A stretch of DNA of 64,000 bases from Haloarcula halobia (GTDB lineage Archaea > Halobacteriota > Halobacteria > Halobacteriales > Haloarculaceae): contig NZ_CP119787.1 of assembly GCF_029338255.1 (NCBI RefSeq), positions 1 to 64,000 of the forward strand. Direction: 5' to 3'. The notes under the pieces were generated by a model. That model was not told the origin of the DNA and searched no databases. It saw only the letters and a program-made list of their open reading frames with translations. Below are positions 57,450 through 64,000 of the stretch, piece after piece (the stretch's first letter is position 1; every line of letters begins with the position of its first letter). The position numbers were made by a program, and so were the translations under genes.

Positions 57450-57694
57450 CAGTAGTCCCCGGCGACGAGGTCGTGGTCCTCGGCGGCGTCGGTCGGTTCG
57501 CCGATGTCGACCGGGTCGAGCCCTGAAAACGCACCGTAGTGTTGCTTGACGAGTTCGACCGAGAGAGTCCCGTCGTCGACGCGCCACCGAATCTTGTCGC
57601 CCGCCTCGACGCCGGCCTCTCGCCGTACCGCTGCCGGGACCGTCACCGAATAGCTCTCGTTGACCGTCGTTTCGTCTTCGACCTCGTGGGACAT
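57449..57694 (-). CDS. AbrB/MazE-type antitoxin
   Basis: ATG 57694 (MSHEVEDETTVNESYSVTVP) is preferred over 57808 because the swapped-hairpin AbrB domain starts here: VTVPAAVRREAGVEAGDKIR and WRVDDGTLSVELVKQ. The acidic C-terminus (GEPTDAAEDHDLVAGDY) would bind the PIN toxin. 81 residues. Autoregulation is likely for such pairs. Confidence 0.85.
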   Translation of the reverse strand: MSHEVEDETTVNESYSVTVPAAVRREAGVEAGDKIRWRVDDGTLSVELVKQHYGAFSGLDPVDIGEPTDAAEDHDLVAGDY

Positions 57695-57912
57695 GGAAAG
57701 ATTTTCGCGACGGATACAAAAATAATTTGCCTCCAAATTTGCCAGATATAGTAGTAGAACGGAGCGATGCTGAAATCGTCCAAAGCTGCTTCGAGGTGAT
57801 ACCGGCACGCCTCGAAGCCATTGGCGGGTTACACCGTTCCAAGCACGGACACCGAGCGGTCGGCCGTGAGCGCGCTCCGTCGCGAGAACACGGGGGGCTG
57901 GCCTAGAACAGG

Positions 57913-58031
57913 CATCCGGCGGCTCTGCCGCCGGTTCACCGGTCGCGAGCGACGCGAGCGACCGGCCTTTTCGCCCACGTTTTTCAAGGAGTGGTTCGCG
58001 CGAAGCGCGAACCCGACGCCGAAAAAGGTGG
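57913..58031 (+). repeat. dispersed palindrome-rich repeat (related to the 186-bp array spacer)
   Basis: From catccggcggctctgccg to gaaaaaggtggg this 119-bp stretch matches the spacer of the tandem array with small differences. It again ends in aaaaaggtgg. It contains ccggtcgcgag/cgcgaccgg and gcgcgaagcgc hairpins and lies 40 bp before the polyprenyl synthase ATG. It looks like a REP- or MITE-like element. Confidence 0.75.
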
Positions 58032-58071
58032 GTCGTCAGGTACTTTTCGGCCTGGTCCTAACGCCAGGGTG

Positions 58072-58913
58072 ATGGAGTATCTCCACCGGCGTCGTGACCG
58101 CGTCGAGGAGCGACTGGAGGCGGTGCTCGACGACGTCGAACCGTCGGCACTCGCCGACCAGGTCCGGCACGTCGCGCTCTCGGGGGGCAAGCGGGTGCGA
58201 CCGACCGTGACGGTGCTGGTCTGCGAGGCGCTGGGCGGCGACCCGGACGACGCCCTCGACTTCGCCGTCGGCATCGAGCTGGTCCACAACGCGTCGCTGG
58301 TCATCGACGACATCATCGACGAGTCCGAACTGCGCCGCGGGACCCCCTCGGCGTGGTCGGCGTTCGGCCACGGCCCGGCCATCGTCGCCTCGGACGGGCT
58401 GCTGGGTGAGGCCTTCGCGCTCTTCTCGGCCGACGAGCGGGCGATGCAGACCGTCAGCGAGGCGATGGTCGAACTCGGCGAGGGCGAGGCGACCGAACTC
58501 ATCGCCCAGCCCTCGAACGAGGCCGAGTACATGGAACTCGCGCGGCGCAAGACCGGGGCCCTGTTTCGCGCGGCGGCCGAACTCGGTGCCATCGCGGCCG
58601 ACGCCGACGCCTACACCGTCGAGACCATCGGCCGCTACGCCGAGCGGGTCGGCGTCGCCTTCCAGATGCGCGACGACGTGCTGGACGCGACGGCCGACGC
58701 GGAGACGCTGGGCAAGCCCGCGGGGCACGACGCGGCGATGGATCGCCCCTCGATCGTCGAGGTGACCGATCTCACGGCCGACGAGGCCGACCAGCGCGCT
58801 CGCGAGGAATCGGAGACGGCCTGGAGGCGCTCGCGACCATCGACGCGCCAGAGTCCCAGTCGATGGACTACCTGCGGGACCTGGCGGAGTTCGTCGTCGT
58901 CCGCGAACGGTAG
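58072..58913 (+). CDS. idsA: polyprenyl (geranylgeranyl-type) diphosphate synthase (frame broken)
   Basis: ATG 58072 (MEYLHRRRDRVEERLEAVLD) fits the family start. LSGGKRVRPTVTVLVCEALG, the first Asp-rich motif VIDDIIDESELRRG and the second QMRDDVLDATADAETLGKP are all present. A one-base defect near 58818 is followed by LEALATIDAPESQSMDYLRD to TAG 58911-58913. Restored length is about 280 residues. The residue five before the first motif is Ala, compatible with C20 or longer products. It makes the isoprenoid chains of archaeal lipids, so it should be active. Confidence 0.9.
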
Positions 58914-58945
58914 GGCTTTTGGCCGGCGCTGGCCAACGCACGCCA

Positions 58946-59506
58946 ATGACAGTCATCGGCATCGTCGGACTGCCCGGGAGCGGCAAGAGCGAGGCGGCCA
59001 ACGTCGCCGTCGACATGGGGGTGCCGGTCGTCACGATGGGCGACGTCATCCGCCAGGAGTGTCGCGACCGGGGGCTGGACCCGGCGACGGACCACGGGAC
59101 GGTGGCGACGGCGCTCCGCGAGGAGAACGGCCCCGCGGCCATCGCCGAGCGGTCGTTGCCTATCATCGAGGAGCGCCGCGAGGACAGCGACACCGTCGTC
59201 GTCGACGGCATCCGCTCGGACGTGGAGGTCGAGGCGTTCCGCGAGGCGTTCGGCGAGTCGTTCCTGCTGGTCGAGGTGGACGCACCCTTCGAGGTCCGCG
59301 CCGAGCGCCTGGATCTGCGTGGCCGGGACGCGAGCGCCGAGGAGGGCGGCGAGTCGCTGGCGGACCGCGACGAGCGCGAGCTCGGGTTCGGGATGGGCGA
59401 GGCCATGGCGATGGCCGACCTGACCATCGAGAACACCGAGACGCTCGCGGCCTTCCAGCGGACCGTCCGGACGCTCCTGCGAGAGGGGGCGGAGGCCCTG
59501 GAATGA
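58946..59506 (+). CDS. UPF0200-family nucleotide-kinase-like ATPase
   Basis: ATG 58946 (MTVIGIVGLPGSGKSEAANV) has a P-loop GLPGSGKS. VVTMGDVIRQECRDRG, VVVDGIRSDVEVEAFREAF and RLDLRGRDASAEE (LID-like) are as in UPF0200 proteins, which resemble adenylate or dephospho-CoA kinases. 186 residues. Substrate unknown. Its stop overlaps the next gene's ATG (ATGA). Confidence 0.85.
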   Translation: MTVIGIVGLPGSGKSEAANVAVDMGVPVVTMGDVIRQECRDRGLDPATDHGTVATALREENGPAAIAERSLPIIEERREDSDTVVVDGIRSDVEVEAFREAFGESFLLVEVDAPFEVRAERLDLRGRDASAEEGGESLADRDERELGFGMGEAMAMADLTIENTETLAAFQRTVRTLLREGAEALE

Positions 59507-59922
59507 GTGCCGTCTACAGCGTCGACGTCCAGGTCACCGCGCCGGTCAACGACACCGAGGTGACCGCCCGGGTGGCCGACGCCATCCGCAACCTGTTCCC
59601 GGAGGCCGACCCGGAACACAGCCACGGCGAACTCCGCGCCGAGGTCCACTCGATGGACGAGTTCTCGGAGTTGCTCCACCGCCTGGAGATTCTCGACACC
59701 GCGCGCTCGGTCTTCTTCGACGCACTCGAGGGCGACACCTTCGCGTTCGACGTGAAGAAGCAGGCGGCCTTCGAGGGGCGTATCAACTTCGCCGTCGGCG
59801 AGCCCGCGGAGCTGGGCGACATCCACGTTCGCGTGCGGGTACGCGAACCCGACGCCGAGGCCTACATCGACTACGTCGCCCCGCCGACCGAGGACGGGAC
59901 GCCGGTCGACTCCGAACCATGA
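59503..59922 (+). CDS. UPF0201-family RNA-binding-like protein
   Basis: ATG 59503 (MSAVYSVDVQVTAPVNDTEV) gives 139 residues. RVADAIRNLFPEADPEHSHG and RLEILDTARSVFFDALEG are typical of UPF0201 (DUF54), a pan-archaeal family with a ribosomal L5-like fold. It overlaps UPF0200 upstream and the HAD gene downstream by 4 bases each, so the three are tightly coupled. Confidence 0.85.
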   Translation: MSAVYSVDVQVTAPVNDTEVTARVADAIRNLFPEADPEHSHGELRAEVHSMDEFSELLHRLEILDTARSVFFDALEGDTFAFDVKKQAAFEGRINFAVGEPAELGDIHVRVRVREPDAEAYIDYVAPPTEDGTPVDSEP

Positions 59923-60584
59923 CGACCGCGATCTGTTTCGACCTCGACGGGACGCTCGTCCACTGGACGCGTCCGCACGAAGCGGTGCTGCGTGAGACGC
60001 TGGCCGACCACGGCATCGACCCCGACGACACACTCGTGGCGACAGTCGAAGAGACGTTCTGGACCGCACACGATACGATGGTGGAATCGCCGTTCGAACA
60101 GGCGATGGCGACCGCGCTCGACGAGGCCGACGCGGACGGCGGCGACCCGGCGGCGATGGTCGAGACGTTCCGGGAGCGGACCTACGAGGCGACGACGGTG
60201 CCCGACGGCGCCCGCGAGAGTCTGGCGTCGCTCGGTGCCGACGACCCGCTGGCGGTCGTCACAAACGGCGTCCGCGAGTGGCAGGTGGGCAAGCTCGCCC
60301 ATCACGACCTGACCGACCACTTCGACGTCGTCGTCGCCTCCTACGAGGCCGGCGCGCACAAACCCGACCCGGCCCCGTTCGACCGCCTGCGCGACAGACT
60401 GCCGGCCGACGAGTACGTGATGGTCGGCGACGACTACGAGGCCGACGTCGAGGGCGCGCGAGCGGCCGGGTTCGTGCCCGTTCACTACGAGCACGAGGCG
60501 CGAAGCGCCTCGGACGGGGCAAGCGGCGACCAGCCGCGAGACGCGGGGCCCGACCTCTGGGCGACCCTCCGGGCGCTCGTGTAG
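59919..60584 (+). CDS. HAD-superfamily hydrolase
   Basis: 221 residues. HAD motif I is CFDLDGTLVHW (nucleophile D8, D10), motif II AVVTNGVREWQ, motif III Lys in GAHKPDPAPF and motif IV VMVGDDYEADVEGARAAG. It would be a small-molecule phosphatase. Near the end, EARSASDGASGDQPRD is encoded by a GC palindrome (gaggcgcgaagcgcctc), suggesting in-frame insertion of a short repeat. It overlaps the UPF0201 gene by 4 bases. Confidence 0.9.
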   Translation: MTTAICFDLDGTLVHWTRPHEAVLRETLADHGIDPDDTLVATVEETFWTAHDTMVESPFEQAMATALDEADADGGDPAAMVETFRERTYEATTVPDGARESLASLGADDPLAVVTNGVREWQVGKLAHHDLTDHFDVVVASYEAGAHKPDPAPFDRLRDRLPADEYVMVGDDYEADVEGARAAGFVPVHYEHEARSASDGASGDQPRDAGPDLWATLRALV

Positions 60585-60585
60585 G

Positions 60586-61641
60586 TCAGAAGCCGCTGAC
60601 GAAGATGGCGAGCCACTCGCCCACCTCGCGGCGCTTGGTGACCCGCACCTCCTCGACCCACTTGACCCACTGGAAGCCACGCCGTCCGGGCGCGACCAGG
60701 CGCATCGGGAAGCCGTGGCCGTGCGAGAGGCGCTCGCCGTCGACGTGCGTCGCGAGGACGGCATCACGGGCCTCGTCGATGGGGAGGCTCCAGCGGTAGC
60801 CCGTGACCGAGCGGAACTGGACCCACGCCGCTGGGTCGTCCGGGTCGGCGGCCGCGAGCAGGTCGCCCACGCGGACGCCCTGCCACGCGTGGTCGGAGTA
60901 CCACCCGCTCGTGCAGTCGAGCAGACCCTCCCGCGTCGCATCCGCCGAGAGGTCGTCGACCCCGTACTCGGCGGGCGTCGAGACGCGACCCACGACCGAC
61001 AGCGACCAGTCGGCCGGGTCGACCGGGTCCGGGTCGTCGGCGACCCAGCTGGTCACCGGGAAGCGGTTGCCCTCGCCGCTGCCCTCCTCGCGCGACCCCG
61101 TGTACCGCCGGTCGGCTCCCGCGGTGTCCAGCAGGTCGTTGACCGGTCGCTGGAACCGCCAGACGAGCGCGCCCGCGGTGACGACGCCGGCGTAGCGGAG
61201 GACGTCGCGGCGCCGGCCCACGGTGGCCCGCGTGGGCCGGTGGTAGCGATAGCGCAGGTGTGTTGCCAGGAGGACGGGCACCAGCAGGCCGAGGCCGACG
61301 TGGAGGTGAAAGAGCCCCCACGGCCCCAGGTCGAGCGACCCGCCGAACACCCACCAGACGCCGGTCGCCAGGGCCGCCGTCACGTCGGCCGCGAGCAGTA
61401 GGGAGAGAACCCGCCGGCCGGTGAGCCGCGCGGGCGAGACCCGGTGGGAGACTCGCCACAGCTTCATCGGCACCAAGGCGACGAGCACCACCCCCGCGAT
61501 GGCGTGGAGGTCGATGAGCCACGCACCACGCGGCGTCCCGGCCCAGATGGTCGCCACGCCGGTCGCGAGTAGCGTCGTGACGGCGACGAAGAGACTCCAG
61601 TCGACGGCGCGTGGCGACGGGACGACCCGGCGAACGTCCAT
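60586..61641 (-). CDS. membrane molybdopterin-dependent oxidoreductase
   Basis: ATG 61641 (MDVRRVVPSPRAVDWSLFVA) is used; an upstream ATG adds only five codons. Residues ~15-140 contain four helices with conserved His (LIDLHAIAGVVLV; GLFHLHVGLGLLVPVLLATH), resembling a heme-b domain. A sulfite-oxidase-type molybdopterin fold follows, with the cofactor Cys in GLLDCTSGWYSDHAWQGVRV and GHGFPMRLVAPGRRGFQWVK. 351 residues. It is probably an envelope reductase or oxidase; the substrate is unknown. It converges with the HAD gene. Confidence 0.85.
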   Translation of the reverse strand: MDVRRVVPSPRAVDWSLFVAVTTLLATGVATIWAGTPRGAWLIDLHAIAGVVLVALVPMKLWRVSHRVSPARLTGRRVLSLLLAADVTAALATGVWWVFGGSLDLGPWGLFHLHVGLGLLVPVLLATHLRYRYHRPTRATVGRRRDVLRYAGVVTAGALVWRFQRPVNDLLDTAGADRRYTGSREEGSGEGNRFPVTSWVADDPDPVDPADWSLSVVGRVSTPAEYGVDDLSADATREGLLDCTSGWYSDHAWQGVRVGDLLAAADPDDPAAWVQFRSVTGYRWSLPIDEARDAVLATHVDGERLSHGHGFPMRLVAPGRRGFQWVKWVEEVRVTKRREVGEWLAIFVSGF

Positions 61642-61735
61642 GGCAGTCCTTGGCACCGAACGGCCAAATACTGCCGGGCGTGTTCGACGGTCTGACCGGC
61701 ACTCGGGAGCGGTAAATACGTCTGACGTGGAAGTT

Positions 61736-61981
61736 ATGATCGCAGGCTACCAACGTGCCACTATGGCCTGCCTACAGACGCGGCTCCTGGGTGTCCAGCT
61801 GGTGGCGCTGGCGACGGCGGTCGTCGGCGAGGTGGTCGGGTCGCGAGCCGTGACCACGGTCGGCGTCGTAGCCTTTTCCCTCGTGCTGGCGGCGGCGCTC
61901 GTCGCGAGGGCCAGCGAGCGAGTCGCAGGCGTCCTCAACGGCGGACCGGCCGATCCTGCCTCGCGGCGGACCGAGCGCTGA
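61736..61981 (+). CDS. small two-helix membrane protein
   Basis: ATG 61736 (MIAGYQRATMACLQTRLLGV) gives 81 residues. Two helices are visible (LVALATAVVGEVVG and VGVVAFSLVLAAALVARA), then a short charged tail. A second ATG nine codons in is possible. The aataataa-poor upstream region has ggtaaatacg about 25 bp before the start, a weak TATA-like signal. No family is recognised. Confidence 0.55.
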   Translation: MIAGYQRATMACLQTRLLGVQLVALATAVVGEVVGSRAVTTVGVVAFSLVLAAALVARASERVAGVLNGGPADPASRRTER

Positions 61982-61990
61982 GGCGGGCGC

Positions 61991-62950
61991 TCACCCGTAG
62001 GTTCGCCGGGCGACGACGCGCCCGCTCGCGTCGCGGACCGTGACCGTATCGCCCCCGTTGTTCCAGACCGCCCTGGTACGTCCCCAGTAGCGGTCCGTCT
62101 CGGTGTCGGTGCCGGCCCCGGTGTGGAGGGTCACCCGGTCGCCGGGGGCGAGCGTCAGCGCGTCGAACGTGTAGACGTGGTCGGCCGCGTCGGCGACCGT
62201 CCACCCGGTCAGGTCCAGCGCCGACTCGCCGCGGTTCTCGAAGACGACGTACTCGTCGTTCAGGTTCTCGTTGTCGTCGCCGGCGGCGTCGGCGTTGATC
62301 GTCGCTATCGCCAGGCCGGTCTCGCCGGCCGTGACCGTCCCGCCGTCGGCCACCGGCGTCCCCGTCGTTGCCGGGTCGACACAGCGCCAGAGGCCGCGAC
62401 CGTTCTCGCGGGCCGCCGTCTCGGCGCTGTAGAACCGGTCCGCCCGCGAGAAGTCGCTGTCGTAGACCCTGGCGTGACCGGTGGCGACCAGGCGGTAGTT
62501 GAACAGTCGGTCCTCGACGACGACGTACGCGAGCAGGCGGTCGTAGTAGCCCCGCCGGTCGGTCGCCGGGTCGAACGCGAGGCCGACCTCGCGGCCCAAC
62601 AGGGCGTCTTTCGCGAAGTTCGAGGCGTCGGTGCCCGCCTCACGGAGACACGCCCGTCCCGCGTCGGTGTCGGGGACCCCCTCGAACTCCGCGGGGTCGT
62701 TCTCGACGTGGACCTCGGGCGTGTCGACGCCGACGAGTCGCACGGTGTCGACGGTCCCGTTCGGGTACGCGACGCGAATCGTGTCGCCGTCGACGACGGC
62801 GGTGACGCTCACCGAAACGGTGTCCTGTGGAATCGGGCCGGCCGACCCGACGGCGGTCGGCGTCGACGCCGACGGGGCGGACGCGGAGAAACCACCACAT
62901 CCGGCGAGGGCGACCAGCAGCACGAGGGCGACGAGCGAGCGGCGGTCCAT
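61991..62950 (-). CDS. secreted nuclease: SNase-like domain plus lamin-tail domain lipoprotein
   Basis: ATG 62950 (MDRRSLVALVLLVALAGCGG) has a lipoprotein signal with Cys at residue 18. Residues ~45-185 are a staphylococcal-nuclease fold: VVDGDTIRV, VRLVGVDTPEVH (catalytic Arg and Glu region), ATDRRGYYDRLLAYV and YDSDFSRADRFYSAE. Residues ~215-315 are a lamin-tail domain: INADAAGDDNENLNDEYVVF and FENRGESALDLTGWTV. 319 residues. It would degrade extracellular nucleic acids at the cell surface. Confidence 0.88.
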   Translation of the reverse strand: MDRRSLVALVLLVALAGCGGFSASAPSASTPTAVGSAGPIPQDTVSVSVTAVVDGDTIRVAYPNGTVDTVRLVGVDTPEVHVENDPAEFEGVPDTDAGRACLREAGTDASNFAKDALLGREVGLAFDPATDRRGYYDRLLAYVVVEDRLFNYRLVATGHARVYDSDFSRADRFYSAETAARENGRGLWRCVDPATTGTPVADGGTVTAGETGLAIATINADAAGDDNENLNDEYVVFENRGESALDLTGWTVADAADHVYTFDALTLAPGDRVTLHTGAGTDTETDRYWGRTRAVWNNGGDTVTVRDASGRVVARRTYG

Positions 62951-62996
62951 CGCCGGAGAGACGGGCGGCGGGCCCACAAACCTGACGGGGGAGATT

Positions 62997-63920
62997 ATGT
63001 CGCTGGGAGCGATAGTTCGACGCAGGATGCTCGTCCCACTGCCAGTCCGCGACGTGATGACCGCCCCCGCACGAACCGGCACGAGAGACACGACGATCGT
63101 AGCAGTGGCGGGTCGGCTGCGCGACGAGGGCATCGGCTCGCTCGTCGTCGAGGCAGATGGCGAGCCCGTCGGCATCGTCACGGAGAGCGACGTCGTCGCC
63201 GTCACGGCCGAGGGGGGCGACGCGACGGCGCTGACCGTCGGCGACGTGATGTCTTCGCCGCTCGTGACGATACGCCCGGACGCGAACATCGAGGCCGCCG
63301 TCGAGCGGTTGCGGTCCCACGGCATCAAGAAGCTGCCCGTCGTCGACGACGGCGTCCTGGTCGGCATCGTGACCACGACGGACCTCTCGCACTACATTCC
63401 CCAGCTCGCCCATCCGACGCCGGCGCCGGACCTCCCCCACCAGCGCAAGCGGTTCACGCGCCCCGACACCGTCTACGAGGACGACGACTGGACCTTCGAG
63501 AGCTACGGCGTCGAGGACGGCATCGACGTCGGCGACCACGTCCGCTTCAGCAAGACCCTCACCGAGGAGGACGTCGAGCAGTTCGCCGAGGTCAGCGGCG
63601 ACACCAACCGCCTCCACCTGGACGCCGAGTTCGCCGAGGGGACCCGCTTTGGCCGCCGCATCGTCCACGGCACGCTGGTCTCGGGGCTCATCAGCGCCGC
63701 GCTCGCCCGCCTGCCGGGGCTCATCATCTACATCTCACAGGAGCTCAGCTACCGCGCTCCCGTCGACATCGGCGAGCGTGTCACCGCCCACTGCGAAGTC
63801 GTCGAGCGCATCAGGGACGACCGGTTCCGCCTCACGACGGCCGTCGACGGCGCCGACGGCGAGGCCGCCCTCGAGGGCGAGGCCGTCGTCATCTCGGACC
63901 CCATCCCCGAGACGCGGTGA
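62997..63920 (+). CDS. CBS-pair/MaoC-type hydratase fusion protein
   Basis: ATG 62997 (MSLGAIVRRRMLVPLPVRDV) is used; ATG 63027 is also possible. Residues ~15-140 are two CBS motifs (VRDVMTAPARTGTRDTT; VGDVMSSPLVTIRPDANIE with KKLPVVDDGVLVGIV). Residues ~170-307 are a MaoC hot-dog domain: GDHVRFSKTLTEEDVEQFAE, VSGDTNRLHLDAEFAE (catalytic Asp/His) and GRRIVHGTLVSGLISAAL. It hydrates enoyl-CoA or a related thioester, with adenosine-nucleotide control through CBS. 307 residues. Confidence 0.9.
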   Translation: MSLGAIVRRRMLVPLPVRDVMTAPARTGTRDTTIVAVAGRLRDEGIGSLVVEADGEPVGIVTESDVVAVTAEGGDATALTVGDVMSSPLVTIRPDANIEAAVERLRSHGIKKLPVVDDGVLVGIVTTTDLSHYIPQLAHPTPAPDLPHQRKRFTRPDTVYEDDDWTFESYGVEDGIDVGDHVRFSKTLTEEDVEQFAEVSGDTNRLHLDAEFAEGTRFGRRIVHGTLVSGLISAALARLPGLIIYISQELSYRAPVDIGERVTAHCEVVERIRDDRFRLTTAVDGADGEAALEGEAVVISDPIPETR

Positions 63921-64000
63921 TCAGAGGCCAAGCAGGACGACGAGTGCGGCGGCGATCCAGACGATCTTCAGGCCGGTGTTCACGACGATGACCTTCGTCC
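63921..64000 (-). CDS. C-terminus of a membrane protein, partial at window edge
   Basis: The minus frame from base 64000 to TGA at 63921-63923 reads TKVIVVNTGLKIVWIAAALV and then VLLGL, a single membrane helix at the end of a gene that extends beyond the window. It converges with the CBS-MaoC gene. No family can be assigned. Confidence 0.5.
   Translation of the reverse strand, partial: TKVIVVNTGLKIVWIAAALVVLLGL

Noticed and set aside
58036-60069. A long minus-strand frame opposite the polyprenyl synthase operon
   Set aside because: It is antisense to four recognised genes and shows no domain.
1-64000. CRISPR arrays or cas genes
   Set aside because: No array of short, evenly spaced repeats was seen; the only regular array is the 186-bp repeat with no unique spacers.

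Overview
The window reads as chromosome of a haloarchaeon (class Halobacteria). Most of it is very GC-rich, and the proteins are strongly acidic (long Asp/Glu runs). There are Tat-type lipoprotein signals, leaderless TATA-box promoters, a complete archaeosine set (tgtA, arcS, RaSEA radical SAM enzyme), TrmY, an archaeal polyprenyl diphosphate synthase, and EtfBA and PurS/PurQ of haloarchaeal type. No genus is claimed.

Region 1 (1-446) is ordinary chromosome: the 5' part of a NUDIX gene running off the left edge and a tRNA-Pro(CGG). Region 2 (about 447-22167) is an accessory island. It lies between the 3' end of that tRNA and a tyrosine recombinase, and an 11-bp copy of the tRNA 3' end sits just beyond the recombinase start. 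It is rich in nuclease and ATPase genes. An unknown gene (PD-(D/E)XK-like plus HEPN-like parts, both inferred) is split by a complete insertion sequence. There follow a broken DEDD exonuclease, a membrane-anchored Mrr-type endonuclease, a two-helix membrane protein, a tight Mre11-Rad50-NurA-HerA operon, a zinc-ribbon protein, an unknown protein, and a roughly 1,570-residue GHKL-ATPase/DUF3883-type protein. Together this looks like a defence or DNA-processing island.

Region 3 (22693-27644) is a surface-glycan cassette: membrane GT2, GT4, NAD-dependent epimerase, a small ORF and a Gfo/Idh oxidoreductase. Region 4 (27812-34059) holds trmY, a VanZ-like gene, a large Tat lipoprotein, a NUDIX hydrolase, an RHH/PIN toxin-antitoxin pair and tgtA. 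Region 5 (34071-40894) is a less GC-rich metabolic insert: sugar-type ABC importer, cyclase-family hydrolase and acetamidase/formamidase. Region 6 (41198-49883) resumes the housekeeping order with a methyltransferase, CBS protein, arcS, an STT3-family glycosyltransferase, VanZ, a PQQ-repeat lipoprotein and RaSEA. Region 7 (49905-64000) contains purS/purQ, a RecA-like/receiver-GAF pair, purU, etfBA followed by a 186-bp tandem repeat, an AbrB/PIN pair, a polyprenyl synthase-UPF0200-UPF0201-HAD operon, a membrane molybdopterin oxidoreductase, a secreted nuclease and a CBS-MaoC fusion.

A caution for all users: many genes, including highly conserved ones (tgtA, purQ, polyprenyl synthase, rad50), are broken by one-base frameshifts, and three frames carry an in-frame TAG. 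The simplest reading is uncorrected sequencing indels or errors, so broken genes are described here as whole units with the break position given.
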